The position numbers were made by a program, and so were the translations under genes. Of a stretch of 64,000 nt of DNA, positions 45,861 through 55,691 are shown one piece after another. The notes beneath the pieces were generated by a model, which was not told the DNA's origin, did no database searches, and saw only the letters and a program-made list of their open reading frames with translations. This DNA comes from Rhizobium johnstonii 3841 (GTDB lineage: Bacteria > Pseudomonadota > Alphaproteobacteria > Rhizobiales > Rhizobiaceae). The stretch is from positions 1,989,501 through 2,053,500 of the forward strand of contig NC_008380.1 in NCBI RefSeq assembly GCF_000009265.1, read 5' to 3'. The stretch's first letter is position 1; each line of letters starts with the position of its first letter.

Positions 45861-47859
45861 TCTCAGCGGACGCTGATACGCCTAACTCCGCGACGTCCGT
45901 CGATCGAAAATCCGGGGCGATAGGAGGAGCATCGATGAAGCGCTGTCCAAATGGCTCTTCGATGCAGCCTCGCTCCCGCAGCATGACCGAATAGTCAAAT
46001 CGCTTCCCGGTCAAAGCCGAGCGCACCGCAAGCCCGATTGCCTGACCGATCACAGGAGGAACCGCATTTCCGACCTGGCGTGCGGTCGAATCCTTACCGC
46101 CCACGAAGTCCCAGTAATCCGGGAAGCCCTGAAGCCGGGCACGCATCCGAAGCGTAAGTTGAGGCAGGAACCCTGCGCCGCACTTGTCAGCTTCCTCCTG
46201 TGTCGGCGCGGCGTCGGCGACGGTGGCGATGTCGATGCCCTTCTTTGCCCACCGCGCGGCTTCCTTCTCTCGAGAGCCTCCCTTTCGCCCGACCACTGTC
46301 GAGGCCAGCGCGCCTCGTAGTTCGATGCCGTTGCGAACGACCAAATGGTTGCGGCGCGCTTCCGCCCAATCCTTGGCGCCCGTCCAGCCGTTGGCGGCCA
46401 TGAGGTCTCCGAGGACATCGCCCAGGTTCGAGCGCCAGTGAGGGAACGTCGGTGGAGCGCGGAAGGCGCTCATGGCCCCCTGACGCAATCCCACGAAGAG
46501 CATCCGGGTCCGTTCTTGGGCCACGCCGTAGTCTTCCGCTTCCATGCGAACGATTTGAACGGCGTAGCCAGATTTCTTCAACTGTTTGAGGAAGTTGCCA
46601 AGATGGTCTGCGTGTCTAGCATTCAGGAGCCCGACCACGTTCTCGAAGACGAATGCCCGAGGTAGCATCTCGCGCACCGCCCGCGCACATTCGAGTAACA
46701 GATCCCTGGGGTCGTCCTTGCCGAGGCCTTTGCCATCTATGGAATAGCCCTGACAAGGCGGGCCTCCGACGAGGAGATCGACTCCCACAGACCTATAGGC
46801 CGTAAAGTCCACTTGGCGGATGTCGCCTTCGACCACGTTCCAGAGCGGCCGATTCAACCGCAGCGTCGCGACGGCATGCTTGTCGAACTCGAAGAGGGCG
46901 AGAGGATGATACCCTGCGTCTTCGAGGCCAAGAGATATTCCACCCGCACCTGCGCATAACTCGACGACGTTCAGCTTCTGGGTGGGAAGGCTAGTCAGCG
47001 GAGCCGGCTCTTCCGTCACGATGTCGAATATGTCGGGCGCGACGGTCGACGTGATCGGCTGGATGCACTCCTGGAAGTTGGTCGACCATTGCGCTTCAAG
47101 GCTGGATCTGTCGAGCGCAAGCCCGAACTCGCCACCGAAGCGTCCTTTGGCCAGAGCGTCGATCGCGGCATTGGCGAGAGCCAGGTAGCGTTCGCTCGCG
47201 TGCATTGGCATCCTGAGAATGTCCGCGATAGGAATGTCATACGTGCCATAGGCAGAGATGAAGTTCGGAAGAAGAGCTGCTGCTGACGCTCGGATGTTCG
47301 CATGGGCGTCCGAGCGTTGCTCGTCGGTCATACTCTTCGGGCGGTATGCGTGGAGGAGGGCAAGGAGTTCCGTGGCAGCCTTGTCGACTACGCGCACGTT
47401 ATCGACCGCTCTTCGACGCGCCGCCTTCGACGAGCTCTGGAAGCCGGCCGTGGCATACTGCTCCGCGAACGTCTTTTTCCTATTCCGAAGATTGGCCCGG
47501 ATGGCGGACACATCCCTCACACCCAATGTTGCGCCACCGGCAATCCGGGAAATGGCCTCGCTCCGCGCTTCGTCGTCCGATGCCGCCAAAGCTTTCAGGA
47601 CTGGAAACTGGATGCGTGCTTCGCGAAGCAACTCCTCGGAGCTCTTCAAAGTCTTCGTCACCTTCACATATGTGCCTGCCTCGGCGACATCCATTTCGCA
47701 GCCGGCATGAAGAAAGTGTACCACATCCTTCGGCGACAGATGCTCAAGCAGTCCTTCGACTTCGTGGGCCATCTTGAACAGGCGGTCGGACATCTGCTGT
47801 TGAAGGCTCCGGATCGCCTTCTTCGCCTTGCTGAGGGCTTCGCTTCTCAAATCCTTCAT
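45850..47859 (-). CDS. DNA (cytosine-5) methyltransferase with long N-terminal extension
   Basis: I chose the ATG at 47859 (MKDLRSEALS); an in-frame ATG at 47895 would add 12 residues. The catalytic half has all C5-methylase motifs: I ELCAGAGGISLG, IV GGPPCQGYS with the catalytic Cys, VI FENVVG, VIII QERTRMLFVG and X RQVGNAVPP. The N-terminal 300 residues are helical and unlike a standard single-domain C5 methylase; they could bind DNA or a partner. No restriction gene lies directly next to it, although FRG and HEPN genes follow on the other side. It may be an orphan enzyme or the marker half of a new defence set. Confidence 0.9.
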   Translation of the reverse strand: MKDLRSEALSKAKKAIRSLQQQMSDRLFKMAHEVEGLLEHLSPKDVVHFLHAGCEMDVAEAGTYVKVTKTLKSSEELLREARIQFPVLKALAASDDEARSEAISRIAGGATLGVRDVSAIRANLRNRKKTFAEQYATAGFQSSSKAARRRAVDNVRVVDKAATELLALLHAYRPKSMTDEQRSDAHANIRASAAALLPNFISAYGTYDIPIADILRMPMHASERYLALANAAIDALAKGRFGGEFGLALDRSSLEAQWSTNFQECIQPITSTVAPDIFDIVTEEPAPLTSLPTQKLNVVELCAGAGGISLGLEDAGYHPLALFEFDKHAVATLRLNRPLWNVVEGDIRQVDFTAYRSVGVDLLVGGPPCQGYSIDGKGLGKDDPRDLLLECARAVREMLPRAFVFENVVGLLNARHADHLGNFLKQLKKSGYAVQIVRMEAEDYGVAQERTRMLFVGLRQGAMSAFRAPPTFPHWRSNLGDVLGDLMAANGWTGAKDWAEARRNHLVVRNGIELRGALASTVVGRKGGSREKEAARWAKKGIDIATVADAAPTQEEADKCGAGFLPQLTLRMRARLQGFPDYWDFVGGKDSTARQVGNAVPPVIGQAIGLAVRSALTGKRFDYSVMLRERGCIEEPFGQRFIDAPPIAPDFRSTDVAELGVSASAEISA

Positions 47860-48037
47860 CCGCAATGTCTCGCATGTGAAATTCCCACGTGTCATATCGG
47901 GACATTCGTTGCCGAACCGGCAAGCGTGTCATTAAAATTGTTTACAACCTCAAATTATTGGCGGTCGTCCAAATCTCACGATTAGCGCTTATTGCGTCGC
48001 GTTTTTGCGGCGTCTACAACCGCGAGATCGAATAAGG

Positions 48038-49414
48038 ATGCGCGATTTGTACAACCTGCTGATGGCCGGCAACGACGACGACTGGGACGTGGATGTGGGG
48101 TCCGACCACGAAGCTACATTTCCGCTCTCCCGTTACCTTGAGTATACCGAGGATGAGGTCGAGCAGCGGTTGAAACCTATCGGGTCCGCCGTCGTATCGT
48201 TTCTCTCCGAGCTACCGACCGTGTTCATGAGCGAACTCCAGACCGGTCCGCAAAAGCGCCAGTTCGTCAGGATCCGTGTCGGTCGGGTCTGGGGCATCAG
48301 GATCGTCGGCAGGGACATCGCCTATCAGTTTCGCATCGATCAGAACTTCGGCGAGGTCGACGTCGCGAACCGCTCCCTCTTCGAGCAGCTATTTGACCTA
48401 GGGAACTGGGAGATCTCTCGAACGCACTGGGCGGTCAAGTCGGGGAACTTGGAGTTATCGTTGCGTGACGCTGGCCTTCTTGAGCCGGCCGCAGGTGACG
48501 CCGAGCCTCCGCCAGGCACTCCGCCGCCGGAGTCGCCCGATCTTCCGGAAGACGAGCCGGCGCTACCCATCATCACGAACCTTATCGAGTTCATGCAGCA
48601 CGTGCTTGGCCTTCCATCCGAAGCTGACGAAGAGATCTTCTATCGGGGACATTCGGACCGGCGCTACAAGTTGATCCCGTCGCTCTTCCGAAAGAACGAC
48701 GGCGGCGACTGGCGCTATCTTAGGAAGGAGGAGACCATCGTCCGGGAACTCCTTACAGCTCAGGCTACGGCCTTCTCGAGCGACGAGTACATGTTGGACA
48801 AGCTCGTGAGGATGCAGCACTACGGGCTTCCTACGCGACTGCTCGACGTTACCTCGAATCCTTTGGTTGCCCTCTACTTCTGCTGCGCGGACGCTAAGGT
48901 AGACGCAGACGGTCACGAGGTCGACGGCGAAGTCATCGTGCTTTCAACGAAGACTCGCGAAGTCCGCTTCTTCGATTCCGACACCGTGAGCTGCATCGCA
49001 AACCTTGCTCTGATGACCGAGGCAGAGAAGGAGGCGCTGGACACGACCGCGAAGGCGAGGGCATTCAACAAGACCGACGAATGCAAGAAGCTCCTGCATT
49101 TCATCCGACGGGACAAGCCGTATTTCGAGGCTCGGATCGAGCCGACGGACCTCGAGAGGATCATGTTCGTCCGAGGGCGCAGCACGAACGAAAGGATCAC
49201 GTCTCAATCCGGCGCCTTCCTGCTGTTTGGGAAGGATTCAGTTCTGCCCGAGACCGGCTACAGCTCCCTTAACGTGCAGCGCATGACGATAAGGAATAAG
49301 GGCGCGATCCTGCAGGACCTCGCCAAGCTCAATATCAAGTCGAGCACGATATACCCCGGCATCGAGAAGACGACGGCGGAAATTGCCAGGAAGCATGAGT
49401 TGTCGTTTCGCTGA
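48038..49414 (+). CDS. FRG-domain protein
   Basis: From the ATG at 48038 the protein has 458 residues; a TTG at 48005 would add 11. The FRG domain is clear at about 205-290: IFYRGHSDRRYKLIPSLFRK and MQHYGLPTRLLDVTSNPLVA, followed by LYFCC. FRG proteins occur in many phage-defence loci, but their chemistry is not established. The N-terminal 170 residues are a separate domain, joined by a Pro-rich linker. The gene is divergent from the methyltransferase (gap about 180 bp) and convergent with the HEPN gene after 3 bp. Confidence 0.85.
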   Translation: MRDLYNLLMAGNDDDWDVDVGSDHEATFPLSRYLEYTEDEVEQRLKPIGSAVVSFLSELPTVFMSELQTGPQKRQFVRIRVGRVWGIRIVGRDIAYQFRIDQNFGEVDVANRSLFEQLFDLGNWEISRTHWAVKSGNLELSLRDAGLLEPAAGDAEPPPGTPPPESPDLPEDEPALPIITNLIEFMQHVLGLPSEADEEIFYRGHSDRRYKLIPSLFRKNDGGDWRYLRKEETIVRELLTAQATAFSSDEYMLDKLVRMQHYGLPTRLLDVTSNPLVALYFCCADAKVDADGHEVDGEVIVLSTKTREVRFFDSDTVSCIANLALMTEAEKEALDTTAKARAFNKTDECKKLLHFIRRDKPYFEARIEPTDLERIMFVRGRSTNERITSQSGAFLLFGKDSVLPETGYSSLNVQRMTIRNKGAILQDLAKLNIKSSTIYPGIEKTTAEIARKHELSFR

Positions 49415-49417
49415 ACG

Positions 49418-49951
49418 CTAGGTATCGTCATCAGCGCTCCTTTCAAAAGCCGTCGGAAGATGGGAGTTAATCACGTCGTCGAACTCGCCCAGGGTTCGAA
49501 GAAGTCGCCGCCCGCCCGGATCCTCACCCATGAACGCGCAGATGCTGACGGCGACGTCGTACGGGGTAGGGTTCACGGCCTGGTCGGGGTTGATGAGTGT
49601 GCCGGCCGCGCTCAAGGCCGAGAATATCCGTTCGACTCCTTTGTGTTGATCTGCGTGAGCGACCGCGTTGCGCAGGTCGTTGTACCTGGTGAGCGCGTCG
49701 GCGAGCAGATCTCCATCTTCGGGTCGCCCACGCCATGCCGCATTGATGACCGAGATTTTGTGCTTGAACCCGAGCCCGCCACCTTGGAGGCGGTCCGGAC
49801 GTGGAAGCATCCTCGCGATGAGATGGTCCATCTCGAGTTCGAGCGCGGCGTGATAGGTCAGCACTTCGACCACGAATGGGTCGAGTTCTCTTTCTCCGGC
49901 GCTGGTGAGCCTAAGGACGCCTTCAAGACTGTCGTAACCTACTTGCGCCAT
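49418..49951 (-). CDS. HEPN-type protein
   Basis: The 177-residue protein is mainly helical and has YNDLRNAVAHAD (about residues 110-121), in which R-N-A-V-A-H is the R-x4-H HEPN signature. The upstream helix (LTYHAALELEMDHLIARM) is typical of the fold. HEPN proteins can be RNase toxins or helpers. It is convergent with the FRG gene, almost touching it, but is on the other strand, so joint expression is not implied. Confidence 0.65.
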   Translation of the reverse strand: MAQVGYDSLEGVLRLTSAGERELDPFVVEVLTYHAALELEMDHLIARMLPRPDRLQGGGLGFKHKISVINAAWRGRPEDGDLLADALTRYNDLRNAVAHADQHKGVERIFSALSAAGTLINPDQAVNPTPYDVAVSICAFMGEDPGGRRLLRTLGEFDDVINSHLPTAFERSADDDT

Positions 49952-50063
49952 CCGCCTCTCCCATTCCGGCTCCGCTGGTGGATGCTGATTTTCTCAGGGA
50001 AAATTTTGCCTATTAGTCCCATCGGTTGGTATTAACTGTGAGCGCCTGATTACGGCCCTGTCA

Positions 50064-51131
50064 CTATGGTACCGAGACGGAAATTCCCGTCAGAGCGAGC
50101 CCTTCATAGAATTCCATGAGACGGATGGCGACGACCGCCTCCTTGCTCGGGTAGCCCAAGATTTCACAGAACGGTTTTGGTGCGCCAGAACGATCAAGCG
50201 ACTCCGATCTGACGCGACGGGTCACGGCACGCGTGACACTCTTGAACTCGTCGTCCGACAGTCTCGTATCAAAATCGAAAGTGTCGTTTGTGATAGGGTT
50301 CCGGACCATCATCGCATGCACCGGACTTAGCCTCGCAGCCAAGGCGGCGATGAAAGACTTCCTCATGACCGCACTACTCCTTCGCTTGATCACCGCCGCC
50401 ATCCGGGGAATATCCTGTGTTCGAATGTTCCGTGCGATAGCCGCCGCCGCGATCGTCTCGAACGCCTCCCCTCCGTCAAGAAGTTGCATCAGAAACCGCA
50501 AACAATCGGAAGGCGCCGCTTCGTAAAGTTCATCTACGATATGAAGAGCCGAACTCAACACCTCGATCGGGCTGTGGCTCCCCTTCTTTAGCTCATCGCG
50601 CACGAACTGGAGAAATTGTCCGGCGGTCATCATTTTCGACATTGCCCTCATCGCCGTGCGCCGGATGAAGCTGTCCTTGCCCAGCGCGTAGAGAGCGGAT
50701 GCAGTGGCAAGCTTGCTGGACGCCGGCAAATCTTGTCGCTTAAGTTCTCGCTCGAGGACTATGATCTGATCCGTCCAATAAGAACCCCTGAGGGCTTCAT
50801 AGATTTCTATGTCCAAGCCTTTCTGGGCAAGGGGGGGAGTGAGGAAAGAGGCGCCGTCCAGCAAGGCGCTGTCCAAAATCGTGGTGCTATCGATGGTGCA
50901 TTCGCCGGAAACCTCCCGTAGGTCGGCGCCCGTGAAGTCGAAGCCTCGAAGATCGGCATCGCCGAGGTCCATGCCGCGGAAGTTCCCATATCTGAAGTCT
51001 ACCTTGGGGTCGAAGCCCCCGATTTTCACGAGGTTTGCAAAGCTGGAATCGGCTGTTGTGGCCATCGTCTCGATCGCCGCGAGGTCTGCCGCCGACAGGT
51101 CGTCCGTCAGGAACACGCTACTCTTCATCAT
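50064..51131 (-). CDS. protein with pentapeptide repeats and helical repeats
   Basis: The 355-residue protein has a short run of pentapeptide repeats (about 46-75: DFRYGNFRGMDLGDADLRGF, then DFTGADLREV), which fold as a right-handed beta helix. After that come long amphipathic helices (about 110-320) that look like HEAT-type repeats. No enzyme motif is visible. Its start overlaps the end of the upstream gene by 14 bp, so the two form one unit. I know of no named system with this pair. Confidence 0.7.
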   Translation of the reverse strand: MMKSSVFLTDDLSAADLAAIETMATTADSSFANLVKIGGFDPKVDFRYGNFRGMDLGDADLRGFDFTGADLREVSGECTIDSTTILDSALLDGASFLTPPLAQKGLDIEIYEALRGSYWTDQIIVLERELKRQDLPASSKLATASALYALGKDSFIRRTAMRAMSKMMTAGQFLQFVRDELKKGSHSPIEVLSSALHIVDELYEAAPSDCLRFLMQLLDGGEAFETIAAAAIARNIRTQDIPRMAAVIKRRSSAVMRKSFIAALAARLSPVHAMMVRNPITNDTFDFDTRLSDDEFKSVTRAVTRRVRSESLDRSGAPKPFCEILGYPSKEAVVAIRLMEFYEGLALTGISVSVP

Positions 51132-51930
51132 AGCTCTCCGACGAGGACAGGAGAATGCTCTCTGCCCTCGACGACGGGGACGCGCGTGACAGGCTCTTCG
51201 CTATAAGCAGAGCGATCATCTTCTCACGATTCGTCTTCGGGAACTTCACAACCCGCGTATCCGTCACAAGGTTCACCTCGACGTCGCGTTTCCTGACATT
51301 GACCGAGACTGCAACGCCCCGACGGTTAGGCCTGCCTTGCGCAACCGTTGTCTCGCATAGGGTCTGCCCATGGAGAAACTTTCCGTGAAGCAATTCCTTC
51401 TCGGGATGAAGCTTCCAGCGATCTTCTCCGATAGCTTCGACGAATTGAAAGGATCGGGTCTCGACGCGGGAATCCGAGAGGGTGTAGCCAGCGGTTTGCT
51501 TACCGGACAACTGCCCCTTCGCGGATACCTCTACCCCGGCCTTGAGGGGCGAAAGACTTCCCTGGATCGTCGCCTCGACGGCGGCCGAATCTTCGATGGC
51601 CCGGCTCAATGTCTCCATGACCGTGTGATCGACGCCGATCTTCGCAGGGAAAGCCATCTCGCCGTATTTCGAACCTTGATCGATCTCCAGTCCTTCTGCC
51701 TCAACCGAAACGAACGCTGTTTTAAGGCCGACCTCCACAACCGCCCCCTCAAGCTCAATCTCGTCGCAATAGATGCCCAGGTGGACGTTTATCGCGTGCC
51801 TGCCGTCTCCCTCCAGCCGTTCGACCATAGTGTGCAGATCGACGATCTTGCGAAACGCGTTCTTATTCTCAGTTCGGAATGACAAGTTGAGCGGCTCCGA
51901 ATCCATGAAGTGCGACAGTTGTATTCGCAC
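51118..51930 (-). CDS. unknown protein paired with the pentapeptide-repeat gene
   Basis: The frame opens with a GTG at 51930 (an ATG at 51906 is also possible) and gives 270 residues. It is beta-rich with Lys/Glu charge patterns, and includes GVEVSAKGQLSGKQTAGYTL and KRDVEVNLVTDTRVVKFPKT; it ends with a Ser-rich tail. No signal peptide, membrane segment or known motif is seen. It overlaps the next gene by 14 bp. Function unknown, but its place among defence genes makes a two-gene defence unit possible. Confidence 0.6.
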   Translation of the reverse strand: MRIQLSHFMDSEPLNLSFRTENKNAFRKIVDLHTMVERLEGDGRHAINVHLGIYCDEIELEGAVVEVGLKTAFVSVEAEGLEIDQGSKYGEMAFPAKIGVDHTVMETLSRAIEDSAAVEATIQGSLSPLKAGVEVSAKGQLSGKQTAGYTLSDSRVETRSFQFVEAIGEDRWKLHPEKELLHGKFLHGQTLCETTVAQGRPNRRGVAVSVNVRKRDVEVNLVTDTRVVKFPKTNREKMIALLIAKSLSRASPSSRAESILLSSSESYDEE

Positions 51931-52492
51931 TTTTAATGCTTTTGGAAAAGCAGCCGAATTTTAGGGGATGTGGGTTGTTAGAAGCATGGCGCGTCTTGGA
52001 ACGAGACGCCGGCCTTCGCTCCGAACCGTGCCGCGCTCTACAAAGCAGGCGCGCGCTTGGTTCACATGTACGGCAGGATTCGTGTACAGCCTGCTTCCCT
52101 TCGACGTTGCCAACGCGAAGCTCGGGGCGGCGGGTCTCGGAGGCGAGCTGGAAATCGAGCCAAGCGTCGACCATACGCCAAGAGGACCTGCGATCATGAG
52201 GATGCCCACCAGCGCTTCGCTGAGCGGGTGAAGATACGTTTAGCGCATCCAGCGGCAGGCCAGTACGTCCCTAGGGACATGTCGGGCAAGTTTTCTAGAT
52301 TCCGGAGCTTCAGGATCGCGAGCACGCACATGGACGAACCACTCCCTCTGCCGTTTCGTCGCTGGGGTGTCCGCCGTCCAGTTCGCTGCGATGGACATCA
52401 AGGCCGTCATCGCGAAGACGGCGACCATGCGGGCGGTGTCCCTGTCCCTCTGTTAGATTGGCGTTTCGTGGCACGTGAATCCTGCAAAAGCG
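51931..52492. other. 562-bp gap with only doubtful small frames
   Basis: Possible small minus-strand frames at 51961-52209 (82 codons) and 52240-52428 (62 codons) begin with hydrophobic segments, MGILMIAGPLGVW and MVAVFAMTALMSIAANW. Neither has a clear ribosome site or known relative. I see no other feature here. Confidence 0.3.
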
Positions 52493-53254
52493 TCAAGGTT
52501 CGTCCGGCCGTTGGGAAAGTTCGACCTTCACGACCTCGCGGGCCGAACCCGACTGAAAGAAGGTCCTCGCTCCGTCGTCGTCGACCATCATCATCGATAG
52601 GCATCCACCTGCACCCGCACCGGTATCGAGTGCGATCCTGCTTCGGCGAATCTCCGGCAGACCAGAGCTCGTCACCGTGTGACCGTGGACAACCATCGCG
52701 CCGAAGTCGAAATCGTTGTCCAGGAAACCCGAGCGGATGGTGCGCAAATCCTTCGTAGTCTGCTGCTCGAAAGGGACGCCCGGCCGAAGGCCGGCATGGA
52801 CGAAGACGTTGGCGCCGTCGTTGATCAGAGAAGCGGCCCGTCGCATCGCGTCTATGTGGTTCTGCCTCCGATGGAGAAGTTCCAGTAAGGACTCGTGAGC
52901 CTCCTCAATGCGGCCGTATCGCCCGCCGACGTTCAGTCCGTAGGACGCCGCGGCAGCCAGGCCGCCGTTCCTCATCCAGTGGTCGAAGACGATCTCGCGC
53001 TTGTCTGGCCGGTCCAGGAAGAGGAGCATGAATTCCTCGTGGTTACCGAGGATCAGGCGGCTCTCCGGATTCTGGTTGAGTTCTCTCACCACCATCTCCA
53101 TCGCCTTCATGCTATCCGGACCGCGGTCGATGATGTCACCTAGGAAGATGACCCGGTAGCCGCAGCCATTCGGATCGTTTTCTTCGATATGGGAAGGCAG
53201 CGCTTTCAATAGGTCGGCGCGGCCATGGACATCGCCTATGACATAGGTCTTCAA
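52493..53254 (-). CDS. PP2A/ApaH-type metallophosphatase
   Basis: The start is a TTG at 53254 (preceded by GAGAGG), because no ATG or GTG fits before the first motif. The 253-residue protein has all calcineurin-like motifs: GDVHGR, GDIIDRGPDS, GNHEEF, VHAG and VHGHT. It resembles bacterial serine/threonine phosphatases and diadenosine tetraphosphatases. Such enzymes are often stand-alone. It may modulate signalling or nucleotide alarmones in the defence island, but no neighbour fixes its role. Confidence 0.85.
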   Translation of the reverse strand: MKTYVIGDVHGRADLLKALPSHIEENDPNGCGYRVIFLGDIIDRGPDSMKAMEMVVRELNQNPESRLILGNHEEFMLLFLDRPDKREIVFDHWMRNGGLAAAASYGLNVGGRYGRIEEAHESLLELLHRRQNHIDAMRRAASLINDGANVFVHAGLRPGVPFEQQTTKDLRTIRSGFLDNDFDFGAMVVHGHTVTSSGLPEIRRSRIALDTGAGAGGCLSMMMVDDDGARTFFQSGSAREVVKVELSQRPDEP

Positions 53255-53445
53255 AGGGCATCCTCTCGGTCTTGAGGGCAAGCAATAGCGCCGAAAAGTT
53301 TCCGGCGCGCGAATGTCGTGCCTCAAATTGAAACTGACTTGCTGGCATATTCGGTGACTTTTAATGAAACCACGGCGCTTTTCGCAACGAGTGTCAATTA
53401 AAGGTTGGCGGCACCGACCAAGCGAATTTGAGGGATACCGAAGCG

Positions 53446-53841
53446 ATGACAGACATGACCTCCAACCATGTGGAACCGATATCGCTGTCACTCTTGGACG
53501 TCGCCGAAGAGTCGTTCGGTGTTCTCGTTGCAAAAGCAATGGAGGAGTTCGATGTTTCTTTCGGTCCCGGCAATCTCTGGCGATACGTAGCCACCTACGC
53601 CGAAGCTGGCGCAAGGCGGGACGTCGTGCTGAGCGGTCCCGGAAGTGACGACGGTTGGACATTGACGATCAACAGATACCGTGGAGAAGGTACGCAGTTC
53701 ATCTGTGACGATGCGGAATGGAATTTCGGCATGAGGATCGGTGAGGGGCAACGTCTTTCGTACGAGCGCGCCGTCAGACGTGCCGTCCAATGGTTGTCTA
53801 CGGGCCTATTCGACGAACGCGATCTTGAAAAGGCTGCCTAG
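53446..53841 (+). CDS. hypothetical protein
   Basis: The ATG at 53446 has GAGGGA upstream and gives 131 residues. It is acidic and mixed alpha/beta, with GWTLTINRYRGEGTQFICDD and a C-terminal helix ending in FDERDLEKAA. No domain is recognised. It is divergent from the phosphatase gene and convergent with the ParB-like gene. Balanced composition and a good start support it as real. Confidence 0.55.
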   Translation: MTDMTSNHVEPISLSLLDVAEESFGVLVAKAMEEFDVSFGPGNLWRYVATYAEAGARRDVVLSGPGSDDGWTLTINRYRGEGTQFICDDAEWNFGMRIGEGQRLSYERAVRRAVQWLSTGLFDERDLEKAA

Positions 53842-53890
53842 GAAGATAGGGCGATGGTGTCCGCGCCGGCGCTTCATGAATCTTTACCGC

Positions 53891-55249
53891 CTATTCATTG
53901 AGGCAGTTCACGACCAGTTCTGAGAATGTGTCCCAGAGTGCGCAAAGATGCTCGCCGGTGGGCGCAAGGTTCGACGAATGAACATACTTGTTGAGAGTGT
54001 CGACGGACACAATAGCGTCCATCGTACGCGCTTTTCTCACGACTTCGACGTAGCGCTTGTCCACCTTGCCACGGGTGTTGAGATCTTCCGCGCATGCCAC
54101 TAGCTTCTTCACGAGGGCGTCGTTTTCGGCCGCCGTCGTCAGCTTCGTCTGCTTGATGTAATTGTCAACGGACAGCTCGAGCAGCACTCGGCACAGAACC
54201 GCGATGGCATTCGGGTGTTCGTTCAGGTCCAGCTTGAACTGAAGCTCCTCCCAGATGGACCTCTGCCGCTGGAGGCGTCCGGTCCACGCGATGCCGTAGT
54301 CGTGATGCAGTATCAGCTTGGTTCGTCTTGGAGGTTTGGATGAACGTGAGGCTCCCAAGGAGACCACGTTGCCCGGTGCGGAACTTGCCAAAGGAACAGT
54401 TGCAGGGCCTACCGTCTTCACCGCCTTCGCCGATTTTAGCGGTCCCGATGTCAAAAGGTCAGCCGCAGTCGGCAGGACGCCTTCCGTGTCGAGTTCGTTG
54501 AGGTACTCGGACTTCTTGTCGACATCCCACACATCGTCGAGCGTCTTTCGGCGGTGAGCAAGATCGTCGGCAATACGGGCGAGTGCCTTCAAGGAGGCTT
54601 CTTCCGTCCGGATAAACTCGAAACGTCCCTTCGCCGTGGAAATCCCGACGCGGTTTCTAAATGCTTCGCCCGATAGCAGCCGGTTCAAGTTGCTGCGAGG
54701 GATGCGCCCTTTTTTGGGGAGAAGGCCCGCGGCTTTCAGCCTGGTCTCGATCTCGTCGGCGACGTTGAGCTTCCCCCCTTTGCCGGTCCTGTTGACGAAC
54801 GTGGCCTTCTGCCGGTCGTCCCAAGTGCTCTGGCCGACCCCACCCTGGCTTCCGGTGTGACGTCGGTAGAGGATTTCGTCGATCTCATCGCGGTCGGTTT
54901 CGACGCGGCACATGATCCGATCAGGGAAGGCGCCTGTCCACTCGACTCGAAGGTTGACGAAGAACTCGCGTAGTTCCGCATTTGGCGCTCGCTTTGAATC
55001 GGCGAGCAGCTTCAGGCAGGTGGTTCGACGATTGCCGTCGTATACGACGAAATGCGATCCCTCCTGGTAGACAAGGGGCGGCTCGTACAGTCCTTTAGAA
55101 CGAACTATGTCTTCGGCCAACTTTCGCATCTGGCCGAGGTGGTGCGAAAACAGCCATCCGATGGCGGCGGTCTCGTTTTCCAATTCACCATGCCGATCGT
55201 TGGCTCGGTTAACCAGCATATCGTCAAGTTGTATAACTCGGTAACTCAT
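53891..55249 (-). CDS. ParB/sulfiredoxin-fold protein
   Basis: The 452-residue protein has the ParB-like nuclease or Srx fold at about 50-120: PPLVYQEGSHFVVYDGNRRT, with DGNRR followed by TCLKLL. The middle has a helix-turn-helix-like part and a Ser/Pro linker, and the C-terminal 130 residues are helical and may be HEPN-like (LLELSVDNYIKQ, then LNKYVHSS). Classical ParB proteins pair with ParA, absent here. Stand-alone ParB-fold proteins of this size are found in defence islands. Domain call is good; role unknown. Confidence 0.72.
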   Translation of the reverse strand: MSYRVIQLDDMLVNRANDRHGELENETAAIGWLFSHHLGQMRKLAEDIVRSKGLYEPPLVYQEGSHFVVYDGNRRTTCLKLLADSKRAPNAELREFFVNLRVEWTGAFPDRIMCRVETDRDEIDEILYRRHTGSQGGVGQSTWDDRQKATFVNRTGKGGKLNVADEIETRLKAAGLLPKKGRIPRSNLNRLLSGEAFRNRVGISTAKGRFEFIRTEEASLKALARIADDLAHRRKTLDDVWDVDKKSEYLNELDTEGVLPTAADLLTSGPLKSAKAVKTVGPATVPLASSAPGNVVSLGASRSSKPPRRTKLILHHDYGIAWTGRLQRQRSIWEELQFKLDLNEHPNAIAVLCRVLLELSVDNYIKQTKLTTAAENDALVKKLVACAEDLNTRGKVDKRYVEVVRKARTMDAIVSVDTLNKYVHSSNLAPTGEHLCALWDTFSELVVNCLNE

Positions 55250-55691
55250 AGCCCCTCATCCATAAGTCACGAAAGTTCAATATGATCGCGTCATGGATGC
55301 AATAGTCTCGTCACATATTAAAGCTCCAATCCTTAGTTGTGCACCGGAATCTACGAATACGTTGTCAAGGCCCGAAATCTCGTCGTCATCACGAAAGCAT
55401 TACGGCGGAACCCTTTGAAAGCCAGATGCTGCTCCGGGGCGATCACAGGCAGAGTGTAGGGAGCCGGCGACAGGGAGCCTGTGCGGTCGGGTGAATTGAG
55501 TGGCGCCGTCATTGACGTCAAGAGAACGCATGCATACATGGGTAATTCATATCGACCTGTTTTTCGGTTGTCGGCTCGAACCTTAAGGCGCATCTACACG
55601 TTCGGTCCGTGTGGTGGCTGCGATCCTCGAAATGCATTGAAATGATCGCGCTAATCGGTTATGAATTGTCGTGAATTATGAGGTGGTTGAA
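55250..55691. other. 442-bp gap without a supported gene
   Basis: Only short frames without a clear start occur. AT-rich pieces near 55260-55350 and 55600-55690 probably hold the promoters of the ParB-like gene and of the small pair that follows. Confidence 0.4.
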
